Below, piece by piece: positions 7,053 to 16,200 of a stretch of 19,415 nucleotides of DNA. The stretch comes from Azoarcus sp. (GTDB taxonomy: Bacteria; Pseudomonadota; Gammaproteobacteria; Burkholderiales; Rhodocyclaceae), in assembly GCA_031259795.1 (NCBI GenBank), contig JAIRLA010000049.1, forward strand, positions 1 to 19,415, in the 5' to 3' direction. Below the pieces are notes generated by a model, which had not been told where the DNA came from, searched no databases, and was given only the letters and a program-made list of their open reading frames with translations. A program made the position numbers and the translations under genes. Position 1 is the stretch's first letter; each line of letters begins with the position of its first letter.

Positions 7053-8321
7053 ATGGCAACAGCATCCGCAGCAGTATCCCGATCCGCCCGCCGTCCGCAA
7101 GGCGGAGCCCGCCACCCGCAAGGCGGGGCAAAAGAGAGTCTCTATGTCTGGGAAGGCAAGGACAAAGCGGGCAAGCTCATTCGCGGCGAGATGCGGGCCG
7201 TGAGCGACTCGGTGGTCAAGGTCACCCTGCGCCGCCAGGGGGTCGTCGCCACCAAGATCAAAAGGCAGGCGATGGCGCGCGGGCACAGAGTAAGCGGCAA
7301 GGACATCGCATTGTTTACCCGGCAACTGGCGACGATGATGCGATCCGGGGTGCCCTTGCTCCAGGCTTTCGATATCGGCATCAGGGGTTCCAGCAATCCG
7401 GGCCTGAGCCGGCTGCTCAACGAGGTCCGCAACGAAGTCGAAGCCGGCTCCAGCCTGTCGCAGGCGTTTTCCAGATTCCCGGTACATTTCGACAAGCTGT
7501 TCTGCAACCTGATCGCGGCAGGCGAACAGGCCGGTATTCTCGACACGGTTCTCGACCGTCTTGCGACCTATCAGGAAAAGATCCTCGCCATCAAGGGCAA
7601 GATCAAGTCGGCGCTGTTCTACCCGAGCGCCGTCATCGTCGTCGCCACACTGGTCATCGCCATAATCATGGTGAAGGTCATTCCCGTATTCAAGGATGTG
7701 TTCGCCAATCTGGGGGCCGAGTTGCCGACGCCGACGCTGGCGGTGATCGGGATATCCGACTTCGTCGTCGAACATGGCCCGCTGATCGCGGCTTTCGTGA
7801 TCGCCGCCGTCATTGGCACCATCATGGCATACAAGCGATCCCTCCCCATGCAGATTGCCGTCGACCGCACCTTGCTTAAACTGCCGGTCATTGGCGAAGT
7901 CGTGCGCAAGGGCACCATCGCGCGCTGGTCGCGGACGCTGTCGACGATGTTTTCCGCGGGGGTGCCGCTGGTCGAAGCGCTGGATTCGGTGGGCGGCGCC
8001 TCGGGGAACCATGTATATTCAGTCGCCACGCGCGGCATCCAGAATGAGGTCAGCACGGGCCTCAGCCTGAACATGTCCATGCAGAATTCGAACGTATTCC
8101 CGACCATGGTCGTGCAAATGGTGTCGATCGGCGAAGAATCCGGGCAACTCGATACCATGCTCGCCAAGGTGGCCGATTTCTACGATCGTGAAGTCGACGA
8201 AGCGGTCTCCTCCATGTCCACCTTGCTCGAACCCCTTATCATGGTTTTCCTGGGGACGGTCATTGGCGGCTTGGTCATTGCCATGTACCTGCCGATTTTC
8301 AAGCTCGGCGCCGCCATGTGA
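7053..8321 (+). CDS. pilC: Type IV pilus platform protein PilC
   Basis: PilC is the inner-membrane platform that couples PilB motion to pilin assembly. The 422-residue product has two T2SSF domains (about 80-205 and 285-405) with membrane helices at VIVVATLVIAIIMVKVIPVF, at about 250-270 and at the C-terminus (MVFLGTVIGGLVIAMYLPIF). I prefer ATG 7053, which follows AAGGAA; an in-frame ATG at 7008 overlaps pilB by eight bases but has no better ribosome-binding site. The N-terminus ahead of the conserved YVWEGKDKAGKLIRG segment is longer than I expect and contains a tandem 7-residue duplication (RPQGGAR, HPQGGAK). Confidence 0.95.
   Translation: MATASAAVSRSARRPQGGARHPQGGAKESLYVWEGKDKAGKLIRGEMRAVSDSVVKVTLRRQGVVATKIKRQAMARGHRVSGKDIALFTRQLATMMRSGVPLLQAFDIGIRGSSNPGLSRLLNEVRNEVEAGSSLSQAFSRFPVHFDKLFCNLIAAGEQAGILDTVLDRLATYQEKILAIKGKIKSALFYPSAVIVVATLVIAIIMVKVIPVFKDVFANLGAELPTPTLAVIGISDFVVEHGPLIAAFVIAAVIGTIMAYKRSLPMQIAVDRTLLKLPVIGEVVRKGTIARWSRTLSTMFSAGVPLVEALDSVGGASGNHVYSVATRGIQNEVSTGLSLNMSMQNSNVFPTMVVQMVSIGEESGQLDTMLAKVADFYDREVDEAVSSMSTLLEPLIMVFLGTVIGGLVIAMYLPIFKLGAAM
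7092..7133 (+). repeat. In-frame 21-bp tandem duplication in pilC
   Basis: Two consecutive 21-base units (7092-7112 and 7113-7133) encode RPQGGAR and HPQGGAK. They share CCGCAAGGCGG and lie in the poorly conserved N-terminal extension of PilC, before the conserved domain, so a change in unit number would not shift the frame. Confidence 0.75.
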
Positions 8322-8378
8322 TATCTCCTTTCCTTTTTCCGCCGCTGCCCGCCCGGGCGGCGGCGGTGTCGTGTCTAC

Positions 8379-9239
8379 ATGCTCCACTTGTTCAGCGCTC
8401 CCGTTATTTTCGTCCCGCTCGCCACCCTGCTCGGCCTGTTCATCGGCAGTTTTCTCAATGTCGTCATCCATCGCCTGCCCAGGATGATGGAGCGCGAGTG
8501 GCAGGCCGAAGCCGCCGCCTTGCGCGGCGAAGCCATCCCGCAAACCGAGCGCTTCAACCTCGCCTCGCCGCGTTCGCGCTGCCCGTCCTGCGACCACATG
8601 ATTTCGGCGCTGGAAAACATTCCACTGCTGAGCTATTTGTGCCTGCGCGGGCGCTGCCGCCACTGCCATGCTCCCATCAGTCGCCGTTATCCGCTGGTGG
8701 AAGCGCTGACGGCGGCGCTGTCCGGATATGCCGCCTGGCGTTTCGGTTTCACGCTGGCCACGGTTGGCGCATTGTTTTTCCTGTGGTCGTTGATCGCGCT
8801 GGCCTTCATTGATTTCGACACCCAGTTGCTGCCCGACAGCTTGACCCAGCCCCTGCTCTGGCTGGGGTTGATCTTCAATATGGATGCCACTTATGTGTCC
8901 CTTGCCGACGCCGTCATCGGAGCCATGGCCGGATACCTTTTTCTCTGGGCGGTCTATTGGCTTTTCAAACTGCTCACCGGCAAGGAAGGCATGGGATATG
9001 GCGACTTCAAACTGCTCGCGGCCATCGGCGCGTGGCTGGGCTGGCAAATGCTGCCGCTCACCATCCTCCTGGCCTCACTGGCCGGCGCCGTGCTCGCGGG
9101 CGGATTGATCGCGCTCAAGAGGCATGAGCGCAACGTCCCCATCCCGTTTGGGCCTTACCTTGCCGTGGCGGGCCTGATTGCCATGCTTCATGGCGAGACG
9201 ATCAATACCCGTTTTCCCCTCTTCACCTTGCTCTCTTGA
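8379..9239 (+). CDS. pilD: Prepilin peptidase / N-methyltransferase PilD
   Basis: This 286-residue bifunctional inner-membrane enzyme cleaves prepilin leader peptides and N-methylates the new N-terminus. It has the N-terminal methyltransferase-type domain with the two cysteine pairs CPSC and CRHC flanking ALENIPLLSYL, as in the zinc-binding PilD subfamily. Catalytic aspartates lie in DFDTQLLPD (145-153) and GMGYGDFK (D209). Seven or eight hydrophobic segments are evident. It begins 57 bases after pilC; ATG 8379 has only a weak ribosome-binding site. In many betaproteobacteria coaE, zapD and yacG follow pilD; here an FmdB-type gene follows. Confidence 0.95.
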   Translation: MLHLFSAPVIFVPLATLLGLFIGSFLNVVIHRLPRMMEREWQAEAAALRGEAIPQTERFNLASPRSRCPSCDHMISALENIPLLSYLCLRGRCRHCHAPISRRYPLVEALTAALSGYAAWRFGFTLATVGALFFLWSLIALAFIDFDTQLLPDSLTQPLLWLGLIFNMDATYVSLADAVIGAMAGYLFLWAVYWLFKLLTGKEGMGYGDFKLLAAIGAWLGWQMLPLTILLASLAGAVLAGGLIALKRHERNVPIPFGPYLAVAGLIAMLHGETINTRFPLFTLLS

Positions 9240-9362
9240 AACAGGCGTTCGCGCCCCCATTTGGAGCGCATGGCCGCGCGCTTTTCCACGGTTTGCTTTT
9301 TCCCTGTTCCGCGTTGCGCTAGACTCCAGCGTTTCCTTATCATCTGGCTTTCGGAGGTCGTC

Positions 9363-9626
9363 ATGCCCATTTATGAGTACCGCTGCACAAGCTGCGGATT
9401 CCAGAAAGAACATTTGCAGAAAATGAGCGACGCCGCGCTCACCACCTGCCCGTCCTGCGGCGGCGACCATTACACTAGGCAAATCTCGGCGGCGGGTTTC
9501 CAGCTCAAGGGCAGCGGCTGGTATGCTACCGACTTCAAGGGCGGCGCGGCAAAGAGCGCGCCCGCGGCAGCGGGCGGAAACGCAACTCCGCCTTGCGGCG
9601 GCAATTGCGCCTGCCATCCATCCTGA
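9363..9626 (+). CDS. FmdB-family zinc-ribbon protein
   Basis: This 87-residue protein starts MPIYEYRCTSCG, the signature of the FmdB regulatory family (putative zinc ribbon). CxxC pairs at about residues 8-11 and 30-33 would hold one zinc; a late CGGNCAC adds three more cysteines. The C-terminal part is low-complexity Ala/Gly. The family function is largely unknown despite the regulatory name. ATG 9363 is supported by GGAGG six bases upstream. In betaproteobacteria this gene commonly precedes DUF502 and aspS, as here. Confidence 0.9.
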   Translation: MPIYEYRCTSCGFQKEHLQKMSDAALTTCPSCGGDHYTRQISAAGFQLKGSGWYATDFKGGAAKSAPAAAGGNATPPCGGNCACHPS

Positions 9627-9647
9627 CCGCCCTTCCCTGGTTTGCGC

Positions 9648-10274
9648 GTGAAGAGATATTTCATCACCGGCCTGTTGATCTGGATTCCCCTGTCCATCAC
9701 CTTCACGGTGCTGGCATGGATAGTCAACACGCTCGATGGCTGGGTGGTGCCATGGCTTCCCGCGCACCTGCAACCGCAGAACGTCCTGGGCTTCAATCTT
9801 CCCGGCCTGGGGGTTGTGCTGTGCATTTTCATTTTGTTCGCCACGGGGGTCATTGGCGCCAACGTTCTTGGGCAAAGGCTCGTTCGTACATGGGAAGCAT
9901 TGCTGGCGCGCATTCCGGTGGTCAAGTCCATCTATTACAGCGTCAAGCAAGTTTCCGATACGCTGTTTTCCAGCAGCGGACAGGCTTTCCGCAAGGCGCT
10001 GCTGGTGCAATATCCACGCGAGGGCATATGGACGATCGCATTCCTGACCGGCGCGCCGGGCGGCGGCGTCAGCCGGCATCTGGAAGGTGAATACGTCAGT
10101 GTTTACGTGCCCACCACCCCCAATCCCACCTCCGGTTTTTTCCTGATGCTGCCCGCAACGGACATCATCGAACTCGATATGAGCGTCGATGAGGCGCTCA
10201 AGTACATCATTTCGATGGGCGTGGTCGCCCCCCCCGCGTCCCAGCCGGAACCCTCCATTCTCATCATCGAATAA
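9648..10274 (+). CDS. DUF502 family membrane protein
   Basis: This 208-residue protein starts with [18 protein letters not shown], the usual N-terminus of DUF502 proteins, and has two membrane segments (about 5-30 and 55-80) followed by a soluble domain with [13 protein letters not shown] and [14 protein letters not shown] motifs. The function is unknown; a link to envelope or transport processes is only inferred from localisation. I chose GTG 9648, which places the conserved KRYF directly after the start; TTG 9642 is the alternative. The gene lies 21 bases after the FmdB-type gene and 16 bases before aspS, probably in one transcript. Confidence 0.9.
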   Translation: MKRYFITGLLIWIPLSITFTVLAWIVNTLDGWVVPWLPAHLQPQNVLGFNLPGLGVVLCIFILFATGVIGANVLGQRLVRTWEALLARIPVVKSIYYSVKQVSDTLFSSSGQAFRKALLVQYPREGIWTIAFLTGAPGGGVSRHLEGEYVSVYVPTTPNPTSGFFLMLPATDIIELDMSVDEALKYIISMGVVAPPASQPEPSILIIE

Positions 10275-10290
10275 ACAAACCAACGACAAC

Positions 10291-12087
10291 ATGCGTACCC
10301 ATTATTGCGGCCAGGTGACGGCCGCACACCTCGATCGGATCGTCACGCTTTGCGGCTGGGTGCACCGCCGCCGCGATCATGGCGGCGTCATCTTCATCGA
10401 CTTGCGCGACCGCGAAGGGCTGGCGCAGATCGTGTGCGATCCGGACCGCCCGGACATGTTCAGGATCGCCGAATCCCTCCGCAACGAGTTCTGTCTGAAA
10501 CTTGCCGGCAAGGTGCGCCGCCGCCCGGCGGGCACGGAAAATCCCAATCTGACCTCCGGCGAAATCGAGGTGCTGTGCCACGACATCGAGATCCTCAATA
10601 CCTCGGCTCCGCCCGCCTTCCAGCTCGACGACGACAACCTTTCCGAAACGGTGCGCCTGACCCACAGGGTCATTGATTTGCGCCGCCCGCGGATGCAAAA
10701 AAACCTGATGCTGCGCTACAAGGCGGCGATGGCTTTCCGCCGTTTTCTCGACGGCAATGGCTTCATCGACATCGAAACGCCGATGCTGACCAAGAGTACG
10801 CCCGAGGGCGCGCGCGACTATCTGGTGCCTTCGCGCGTTCACGCCGGGCAGTTTTTCGCCCTGCCGCAATCGCCCCAACTGTTCAAGCAGCTTTTGATGG
10901 TGGCGGGCTTCGACCGCTATTACCAGATCACCAAATGTTTCCGTGACGAGGATTTGCGCGCCGACCGTCAACCCGAGTTCACACAGGTCGACATCGAAAC
11001 CTCCTTTCTCGACACAGACGGCATCATTTCCCTGATGGAGAAAATGGTGCGTTCCGTATTCAGGGAAACGCTTGCCGTCGACCTGCCCGATCCTTTTCCG
11101 CGCATCACCTACGCCGAAGCCATGCGCCGTTACGGTTCCGACAAGCCGGACCTGCGCGTGACGCTCGAACTCACCGAAGTGACCGATGCGGTCAAGGATG
11201 TCGCTTTCAAGGTATTCGCCGGCCCGGCCAATTCCGGCGGGCGCGTCGCGGCGTTGCGCGTGCCCGGCGGAGCCGGTCTCACCCGGGGCGAAATCGACGA
11301 ATACACGCGTTTCGTCGGCATCTATGGCGCGAAAGGCCTGGCTTATATCAAAGTCAACGACGCAGCCCAGCCGAACGAAAACGGCCTGCAATCTCCCATT
11401 GTCAAGAACCTGCACGAGACCGCGCTGCGCGCCATTCTCGAACGCACCGCCGCGCAGTCCGGCGATCTCGTGTTCTTCGGCGCCGACAAGGTCAAGGTGG
11501 TCAACGACGCATTGGGTGCGCTACGCATCAAGCTCGGGCACGAAAAGGGGTTCGTGACCGGCGAAGCCTGGCGGCCGGTATGGGTGGTCGATTTCCCGAT
11601 GTTCGAGTACGACGAAGAAAACAAGCGCTGGGCCGCCTGCCATCATCCTTTCACCAGTCCGAAAGACGAGCATGTCGCGCTACTGAAGACCGATCCCGGC
11701 GCATGCCTCGCCAAGGCCTACGATCTGGCGCTGAACGGCTGGGAAATCGGCGGCGGTTCAATCCGCATCCACCGCGCCGACATCCAGTCGGCGGTGTTCG
11801 ATGCGCTCGACATCGGCCAGGAAGAACAGCGGACCAAATTCGGTTTTTTGCTCGATGCGCTCAGGTTCGGCGCGCCGCCGCATGGCGGAATGGCTTTCGG
11901 ACTCGACCGGGTCGTGACGATGATGAGCGGCGCCGAATCGATCCGCGACGTCATTGCTTTCCCCAAAACCCAGCGCGCCCAGTGTCTGCTGACCAGCGCG
12001 CCAAGCGCGGTCGACGAAAAACAGTTACGGGAACTGCACATCCGCCTGCGCCAGACAGCGGAAACGCCCGCGCCCGATACAAACTGA
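10291..12087 (+). CDS. aspS: Aspartyl-tRNA synthetase, predicted non-discriminating
   Basis: This 598-residue class II synthetase has an N-terminal OB-fold anticodon-binding domain (about 1-105), a catalytic core split by a bacterial GAD insertion (about 290-420), motif 2 [16 protein letters not shown] (F217, R218) and motif 3 GLDRV (537-541). In the OB fold it has H30 (RRRDHGG) and G81 (RPAG), matching H31/G82 of the Pseudomonas aeruginosa enzyme that charges both tRNA-Asp and tRNA-Asn. It therefore probably supplies Asp-tRNA-Asn to the GatCAB amidotransferase. ATG 10291 is chosen at the conserved MRTHYCGQ; no strong ribosome-binding site precedes it. A terminator follows at 12115. Confidence 0.97.
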   Translation: MRTHYCGQVTAAHLDRIVTLCGWVHRRRDHGGVIFIDLRDREGLAQIVCDPDRPDMFRIAESLRNEFCLKLAGKVRRRPAGTENPNLTSGEIEVLCHDIEILNTSAPPAFQLDDDNLSETVRLTHRVIDLRRPRMQKNLMLRYKAAMAFRRFLDGNGFIDIETPMLTKSTPEGARDYLVPSRVHAGQFFALPQSPQLFKQLLMVAGFDRYYQITKCFRDEDLRADRQPEFTQVDIETSFLDTDGIISLMEKMVRSVFRETLAVDLPDPFPRITYAEAMRRYGSDKPDLRVTLELTEVTDAVKDVAFKVFAGPANSGGRVAALRVPGGAGLTRGEIDEYTRFVGIYGAKGLAYIKVNDAAQPNENGLQSPIVKNLHETALRAILERTAAQSGDLVFFGADKVKVVNDALGALRIKLGHEKGFVTGEAWRPVWVVDFPMFEYDEENKRWAACHHPFTSPKDEHVALLKTDPGACLAKAYDLALNGWEIGGGSIRIHRADIQSAVFDALDIGQEEQRTKFGFLLDALRFGAPPHGGMAFGLDRVVTMMSGAESIRDVIAFPKTQRAQCLLTSAPSAVDEKQLRELHIRLRQTAETPAPDTN

Positions 12088-12114
12088 TCCCGAACCAAGG
12101 CACAGAGAAAACAG

Positions 12115-12140
12115 AAAAACCCTCATTCCCGAGGGTTTTC
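12115..12140. terminator. Bidirectional Rho-independent terminator
   Basis: AAAACCCTC (12116-12124) pairs with GAGGGTTTT (12131-12139) around a 6-base loop. The rightward transcript ends in TTTT after the stem and the leftward one in TTTTT, so it can end both aspS and the convergent cold-shock gene. Confidence 0.85.
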
Positions 12141-12174
12141 GCGTTTGGAGCACAAGCCGCGCGCCGCGCCGCCG

Positions 12175-12378
12175 TCAAGCGCGCTGGATATTCGACGCCT
12201 GCTTGCCTTTCGGCCCCTGCGTGACATCAAAAGAGACTTTCTCGCCTTCCTTCAAGGTTTTGAAGCCGCCCATGTTGATAGCGGAAAAATGCGCGAACAA
12301 GTCCTCGCCTCCATCGTCGGGCGTGATGAAGCCAAACCCCTTGGAATCGTTGAACCATTTGACAGTGCCAGTTGCCAT
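12175..12378 (-). CDS. Cold-shock domain protein (CspA family)
   Basis: This 67-residue single-domain RNA/ssDNA-binding protein carries RNP1 (KGFGFI) and an RNP2 variant (DLFAHF), with the [20 protein letters not shown] start typical of the family. It probably acts as an RNA chaperone; whether it is cold-induced cannot be read from the protein. ATG 12378 has GAGGAA eight bases upstream. A longer frame extends upstream, but its extra residues resemble nothing in the family and lie in the predicted leader. The gene converges on aspS and shares its terminator. Confidence 0.95.
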   Translation of the reverse strand: MATGTVKWFNDSKGFGFITPDDGGEDLFAHFSAINMGGFKTLKEGEKVSFDVTQGPKGKQASNIQRA

Positions 12379-12537
12379 ATTACTTCGTTCCTCAAAATAA
12401 CTCGGTACAAGCCCGGGATCCTCCCGGCCAGTGCGTTCATCGGACATCCGGACGGCTACGCCGCACACGGGACTTTACCGGACAAGCCTCATCCGCTCCC
12501 TGCTCGACGCTCCGTAACGGAATGTGATTTACACACA
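12379..12537 (-). promoter_or_regulatory. Long 5' leader of the cold-shock gene
   Basis: The predicted start site near 12537 gives a leader of about 160 nt. Long structured leaders are a known feature of cspA-type mRNAs, where they control stability and translation with temperature. A 6-bp hairpin CCGGGA-GGA-TCCCGG lies at about 12412-12428, some 25 bases before the ribosome-binding site. I saw no clear cold-box sequence. Confidence 0.45.
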
Positions 12538-12543
12538 CTGTTG

Positions 12544-12572
12544 TTTTTACGCATTTGACCACGCAGCGTCAA
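12544..12572 (-). promoter_or_regulatory. Candidate promoter of the cold-shock gene
   Basis: On the minus strand: -35 TTGACG (12567-12572, five of six consensus bases), a 17-base spacer, and -10 TAAAAA (12544-12549, four of six). It is the best leftward promoter match in the 406-bp gap between this gene and clpS. Confidence 0.55.
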
Positions 12573-12746
12573 CGGCAAATGCGCGAATCCATCCATATTT
12601 GCGTTATCGATGCAACAGCAACGCCTGCCGCAAGGTACCATGGCTCATTTCCTGAACTGCTCGGGCATACTTCCGGCTTCCAGAATCATGTCGTGACCGA
12701 AACGCCGCCGATTGTCTCCTGAAGCTCTCCTTCCGGGGGGTCGTAC
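12573..12746. other. Gap between cold-shock promoter and clpS, no gene seen
   Basis: I see no coding region, RNA gene or terminator here. Short open frames on both strands have no family resemblance and no ribosome-binding sites. It is the upstream region of the two divergent genes. Confidence 0.5.
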
Positions 12747-12777
12747 CTGTCAAACGCCCCGCCGGGTCGATTAAAAT
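12747..12777 (+). promoter_or_regulatory. Possible clpS promoter
   Basis: A -10-like TAAAAT (12772-12777) lies only seven bases from the clpS ATG. A weak -35 CTGTCA (12747-12752) is 19 bases upstream, which is longer than ideal. If used, transcription would start at or next to the start codon. Confidence 0.35.
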
Positions 12778-12784
12778 CATTTGC

Positions 12785-13099
12785 ATGACTACCACCCATA
12801 AACAAGACAGCTCCGTACTGGAGGCCGCGCGCGCAGGCACTCGCTTGCCGCCGCTCTACAGGGTGCTCCTGCTCAACGACGACTTCACGCCGATGGATTT
12901 CGTCGTTGCCGTCCTGCAAAGATATTTCGGCATGGATCACGAGCGCGCCACGCGCATCATGCTTCAGGTCCACGTGGAAGGACTGGGAATGTGTGGCGTT
13001 TTTACCAAGGACGTGGCGGCGACCAAGGTCGAGCAGGTCGTATCCTATGCTCGCCAACACCAGCATCCGTTGGCATGCGTGATGGAGGAAAACGAATGA
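12785..13099 (+). CDS. clpS: ATP-dependent Clp protease adaptor ClpS
   Basis: This 104-residue cytoplasmic adaptor captures proteins with destabilising N-terminal residues and hands them to ClpA-ClpP. The core [20 protein letters not shown] is the canonical ClpS strand-helix with the ligand-pocket residues (NDD, TPMDFV), and [20 protein letters not shown] follows as expected. The first 22 or so residues form the flexible tail needed for delivery. Its TGA overlaps the clpA ATG (ATGA), so translation is coupled. No ribosome-binding site is visible before ATG 12785. Confidence 0.96.
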   Translation: MTTTHKQDSSVLEAARAGTRLPPLYRVLLLNDDFTPMDFVVAVLQRYFGMDHERATRIMLQVHVEGLGMCGVFTKDVAATKVEQVVSYARQHQHPLACVMEENE

Positions 13100-15381
13100 T
13101 CGCGCAAGAGCTTGAAGTCAGCCTGCACATGGCCTTTGTCGAGGCGCGGCAAAAGCGCCATGAATTCATTACCGTTGAACACCTGCTGCTCGCGTTGCTC
13201 GACAACCCTTCCGCCGCCGGGGTATTGCGCGCCTGCGCGGTCAATACAGACGAACTGCGCCGCGACCTGATCCAGTTCATCAGCGAGCACACGCCAAGGA
13301 TCGGCGGCAACGACGAGATCGAGACCCAGCCCACGCTGGGCTTCCAGCGCGTCATCCAGCGCGCCATCCTGCATGTGCAATCGTCCGGCAAGAAAGAAGT
13401 CAACGGCGCCAACGTGCTGGTCGCCATCTTCGGCGAAAAGGATTCGCACGCCGTCTTTTTCCTCCAGCGGCAGAACATTTCCCGCCTCGATGTGGTGAAC
13501 TTCATCTCCCACGGTATCGCCAAGACACACCAGGACGGCGCGGCGAGCTCGAACCGCGGCGAGTCGGAGCCCGCCGAACAGGAGCAGGAAGAAAAAAACC
13601 GCGCCAGCGTACTCGAAACCTATACCCACAACCTCAACCAGCAAGTCCTGCAAGGCAAGATCGACCCATTGATCGGGCGCGACAAGGAAGTCGAGCGCGT
13701 CATCCAGACCCTGTGCCGGCGGCGCAAGAACAATCCGCTACTGGTCGGCGAGGCGGGCGTGGGCAAGACCGCCATCGCCGAAGGGCTGGCCCACCGCATC
13801 GTCGACAAACGGGTGCCCGAAATCCTCGAACATGCGCAGGTCTACGCCCTCGACATGGGCGCGCTCCTGGCCGGCACCAAATATCGCGGCGACTTCGAGC
13901 AACGCATGAAAGCCGTGCTGAAGCAATTGCTCGAAAACAGGAACGCCATCCTGTTCATCGACGAAATCCATACCCTGATCGGCGCGGGGGCCGCCTCGGG
14001 CGGTACGCTGGACGCGTCCAACCTGCTGAAGCCGGCGCTTTCCGCCGGTCAGTTGAAGTGCATCGGCGCGACGACCTACATCGAGTTCCGCCAGATTTTC
14101 GAGAAGGACCACGCCCTTTCACGGCGCTTCCAGAAAATCGACGTCATCGAACCTTCGGTCGCCGAAACCATCGAGATCCTCAAAGGCCTGAAAACCCGCT
14201 TCGAGGAACACCACGGCATCAAATACTCGCAGTCGGCCCTTGCCAGCGCCGCCGAACTATCAGCCAAATACATCAATGACCGCCACCTGCCCGACAAGGC
14301 CATCGACGTCATCGACGAAGCTGGCGCGGCGCAGCGCATCCTGCCCAAATCGCGGCAAAAGAAAACCATCGGCAAGAGCGACATCGAAGAGACCGTCGCC
14401 AGGATCGCCCGCATTCCGCCGCGCAACGTATCGCAGGACGATCGCGCCTCATTGCGGACGCTCGACCGCGATCTCAAGAACGTCGTATTCGGACAGGACG
14501 CCGCCATCCATGCGCTGGCAAAAGCGATCAAAATGTCGCGCTCGGGGCTTGGCAACCCGCAAAAGCCGATCGGTTCCTTCCTTTTTTCCGGCCCGACCGG
14601 CGTCGGCAAGACCGAAGTCGCCCGCCAGCTCGCCTATACCCTGGGCATCGAACTGCTGCGCTTCGACATGTCCGAATACATGGAACGCCACGCGGTCAGC
14701 CGCCTGATCGGCGCGCCGCCGGGTTACGTCGGCTTCGACCAGGGCGGGCTGCTCACCGAGCAGATCACCAAGAAACCGCATTGCGTGCTGTTGCTCGACG
14801 AAATCGAAAAAGCCCACCCGGACATCTACAACATCCTGCTCCAGGTCATGGATCACGGCGCGCTGACCGACAACAACGGACGGCAGGCCGATTTCCGCAA
14901 CGTGATCCTGATAATGACCACCAACGCCGGGGCGGAAGCCATGCAGAAATCAGTCATGGGTTTCTCGGCGCGGCGGGAGGCGGGCGACGAAATGAGCGAG
15001 ATCAAGCGCATCTTCACCCCCGAATTCCGCAACCGGCTCGACGCCATCATCTCGTTCAACGCGCTCGACAGCGAAATCATCCTCAAGGTGGTCGAAAAGT
15101 TCCTGATGCAGCTCGAAGCGCAGCTTCACGAGAAGAAAGTCGATGCGCAATTCACCGATGCGCTCAAGTCCTGGCTGGCCAAAAAGGGCTTCGATCCGCT
15201 CATGGGCGCGCGGCCCATGGCGCGGCTGATCCAGGACATGATCCGCGCCGCGCTGGCCGACGAACTGCTGTTCGGGCGGCTCGCCAGCGGCGGCAAGATC
15301 ACGATCGACATCGACCCCGATAACGAGAAAATCAAACTGGTGTTCGACCACGACGAGCTTTCCGAAGCCGCCGTCATGTAA
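13096..15381 (+). CDS. clpA: Clp protease ATP-binding subunit ClpA
   Basis: This 761-residue AAA+ unfoldase works with ClpP and receives substrates from ClpS. The N domain covers about 1-145. The D1 ATPase has Walker A GEAGVGKT (218-225) and Walker [11 protein letters not shown]2 has GPTGVGKT (499-506) and [12 protein letters not shown]. The tripeptide MGF (621-623), in the D2 segment corresponding to the ClpP-docking loop, takes the place of the usual IGL/IGF. There is no middle coiled-coil of the ClpB type, which excludes ClpB. ATG 13096 overlaps the clpS stop and has GGAGG upstream. No clear terminator lies between it and the convergent gene at 15446. Confidence 0.97.
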   Translation: MIAQELEVSLHMAFVEARQKRHEFITVEHLLLALLDNPSAAGVLRACAVNTDELRRDLIQFISEHTPRIGGNDEIETQPTLGFQRVIQRAILHVQSSGKKEVNGANVLVAIFGEKDSHAVFFLQRQNISRLDVVNFISHGIAKTHQDGAASSNRGESEPAEQEQEEKNRASVLETYTHNLNQQVLQGKIDPLIGRDKEVERVIQTLCRRRKNNPLLVGEAGVGKTAIAEGLAHRIVDKRVPEILEHAQVYALDMGALLAGTKYRGDFEQRMKAVLKQLLENRNAILFIDEIHTLIGAGAASGGTLDASNLLKPALSAGQLKCIGATTYIEFRQIFEKDHALSRRFQKIDVIEPSVAETIEILKGLKTRFEEHHGIKYSQSALASAAELSAKYINDRHLPDKAIDVIDEAGAAQRILPKSRQKKTIGKSDIEETVARIARIPPRNVSQDDRASLRTLDRDLKNVVFGQDAAIHALAKAIKMSRSGLGNPQKPIGSFLFSGPTGVGKTEVARQLAYTLGIELLRFDMSEYMERHAVSRLIGAPPGYVGFDQGGLLTEQITKKPHCVLLLDEIEKAHPDIYNILLQVMDHGALTDNNGRQADFRNVILIMTTNAGAEAMQKSVMGFSARREAGDEMSEIKRIFTPEFRNRLDAIISFNALDSEIILKVVEKFLMQLEAQLHEKKVDAQFTDALKSWLAKKGFDPLMGARPMARLIQDMIRAALADELLFGRLASGGKITIDIDPDNEKIKLVFDHDELSEAAVM

Positions 15382-15445
15382 CGATCAGCCGTTGCCGTTT
15401 GCCGCCGCTTCCGGGAAGTCGTTGGTTCCGGGAAATCGCCGGTCT

Positions 15446-16126
15446 TCAGCGCCCACTCGCGTCGCGCGCTTTCTTTTCTTCGTATTCACGAATACGGGCG
15501 TCGTAGCGTTCACGTTCCTTGCGGGCGGCTTCGGCGCGGCGAGCGGCTTCAGCGCGTTTTTTCGCGCTTCCGTTGGCGTTTCCCGTTGCGGACGGCGCGC
15601 GTTTGCGCGGCGCGCGCGCGTTCGCGCGCGGGGCGGGTGTGGAGGCGGCGGCATCCTGCGCGGGCGGGGAGGCCGTTGTCGGGCGCTCTTCGATGCCGAG
15701 GGAATCGGCTTTTTCCGCTACTTCGGCGGCGAGGCGGTTGCGTTCGGCAAGCTCCAGGCGATGCGCTTCGGCTTCCAGGGCGCGGGCGCGGCGGACGACG
15801 GTCAGGCGTTCGGATTTGGCGTTGTCGATGCAGCGATTGACGAGGAAGCGGCGATAGCATGCCGCTTCCGTTGTCCGGTAGGCGGCGTCGGCTTCCGCGC
15901 GCAGGCGTTCGGCCTGGTCGCGCAACTCGGCGATGCCGGGGGCGGGAGCGGCTTCGGGTGTATTTACGGCATCCGCCGGTGTGCCGGCCGGAACAGATGT
16001 GGCGAGGGCAGGGGGCGTCTCGGGCGGCGCGCCGCCGTCTTCGGCGCTGGACGGGATGGCGAACGCGGCAAGGCATCCGCAGATCAGGGCGCGGAGCGGA
16101 AAACGGGAAATCGGACGGATAGACAT
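15446..16126 (-). CDS. Exported coiled-coil protein with conserved Cys pair, function unknown
   Basis: The 226-residue product begins with a Sec-type signal peptide (about 1-28, with PSSA-ED as a likely cleavage site), so it is probably periplasmic. A Pro/Ala-rich linker follows, then a charged helical region starting at about 65. This contains C90 and C99 in CYRRFLVNRC, which could form a disulfide. I recall similar CYxRFxVNxC proteins in betaproteobacteria, always unnamed. A second Pro/Ala-rich linker (about 150-180) leads to a Lys/Arg/Glu-rich coiled coil at the C-terminus. It is divergent from the ABC-F gene and convergent with clpA. No function can be assigned. Confidence 0.75.
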   Translation of the reverse strand: MSIRPISRFPLRALICGCLAAFAIPSSAEDGGAPPETPPALATSVPAGTPADAVNTPEAAPAPGIAELRDQAERLRAEADAAYRTTEAACYRRFLVNRCIDNAKSERLTVVRRARALEAEAHRLELAERNRLAAEVAEKADSLGIEERPTTASPPAQDAAASTPAPRANARAPRKRAPSATGNANGSAKKRAEAARRAEAARKERERYDARIREYEEKKARDASGR

Positions 16127-16200
16127 GCGGACAGCGGCGGCGCGAGGGGTGTTGGATATACGTAGAATAGCGTCCTTTCCATTTCTTGCGTGTTTCCAGC

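Noticed and set aside
12145..12558. Rightward frame overlapping the cold-shock gene
   Set aside because: It is antisense to a clear cold-shock domain and its leader, with no recognisable domain.
15382..15445. Terminator between clpA and the convergent gene
   Set aside because: Two similar TTCCGGGAARTCG words occur here as a direct repeat, but no stable stem with a T-run is visible on either strand.
16127..16200. TAGAAT (16161-16166) as a -10 box for the ABC-F gene
   Set aside because: The hexamer is good, but no -35 or extended -10 is present at the proper distance, so it is too weak to list.
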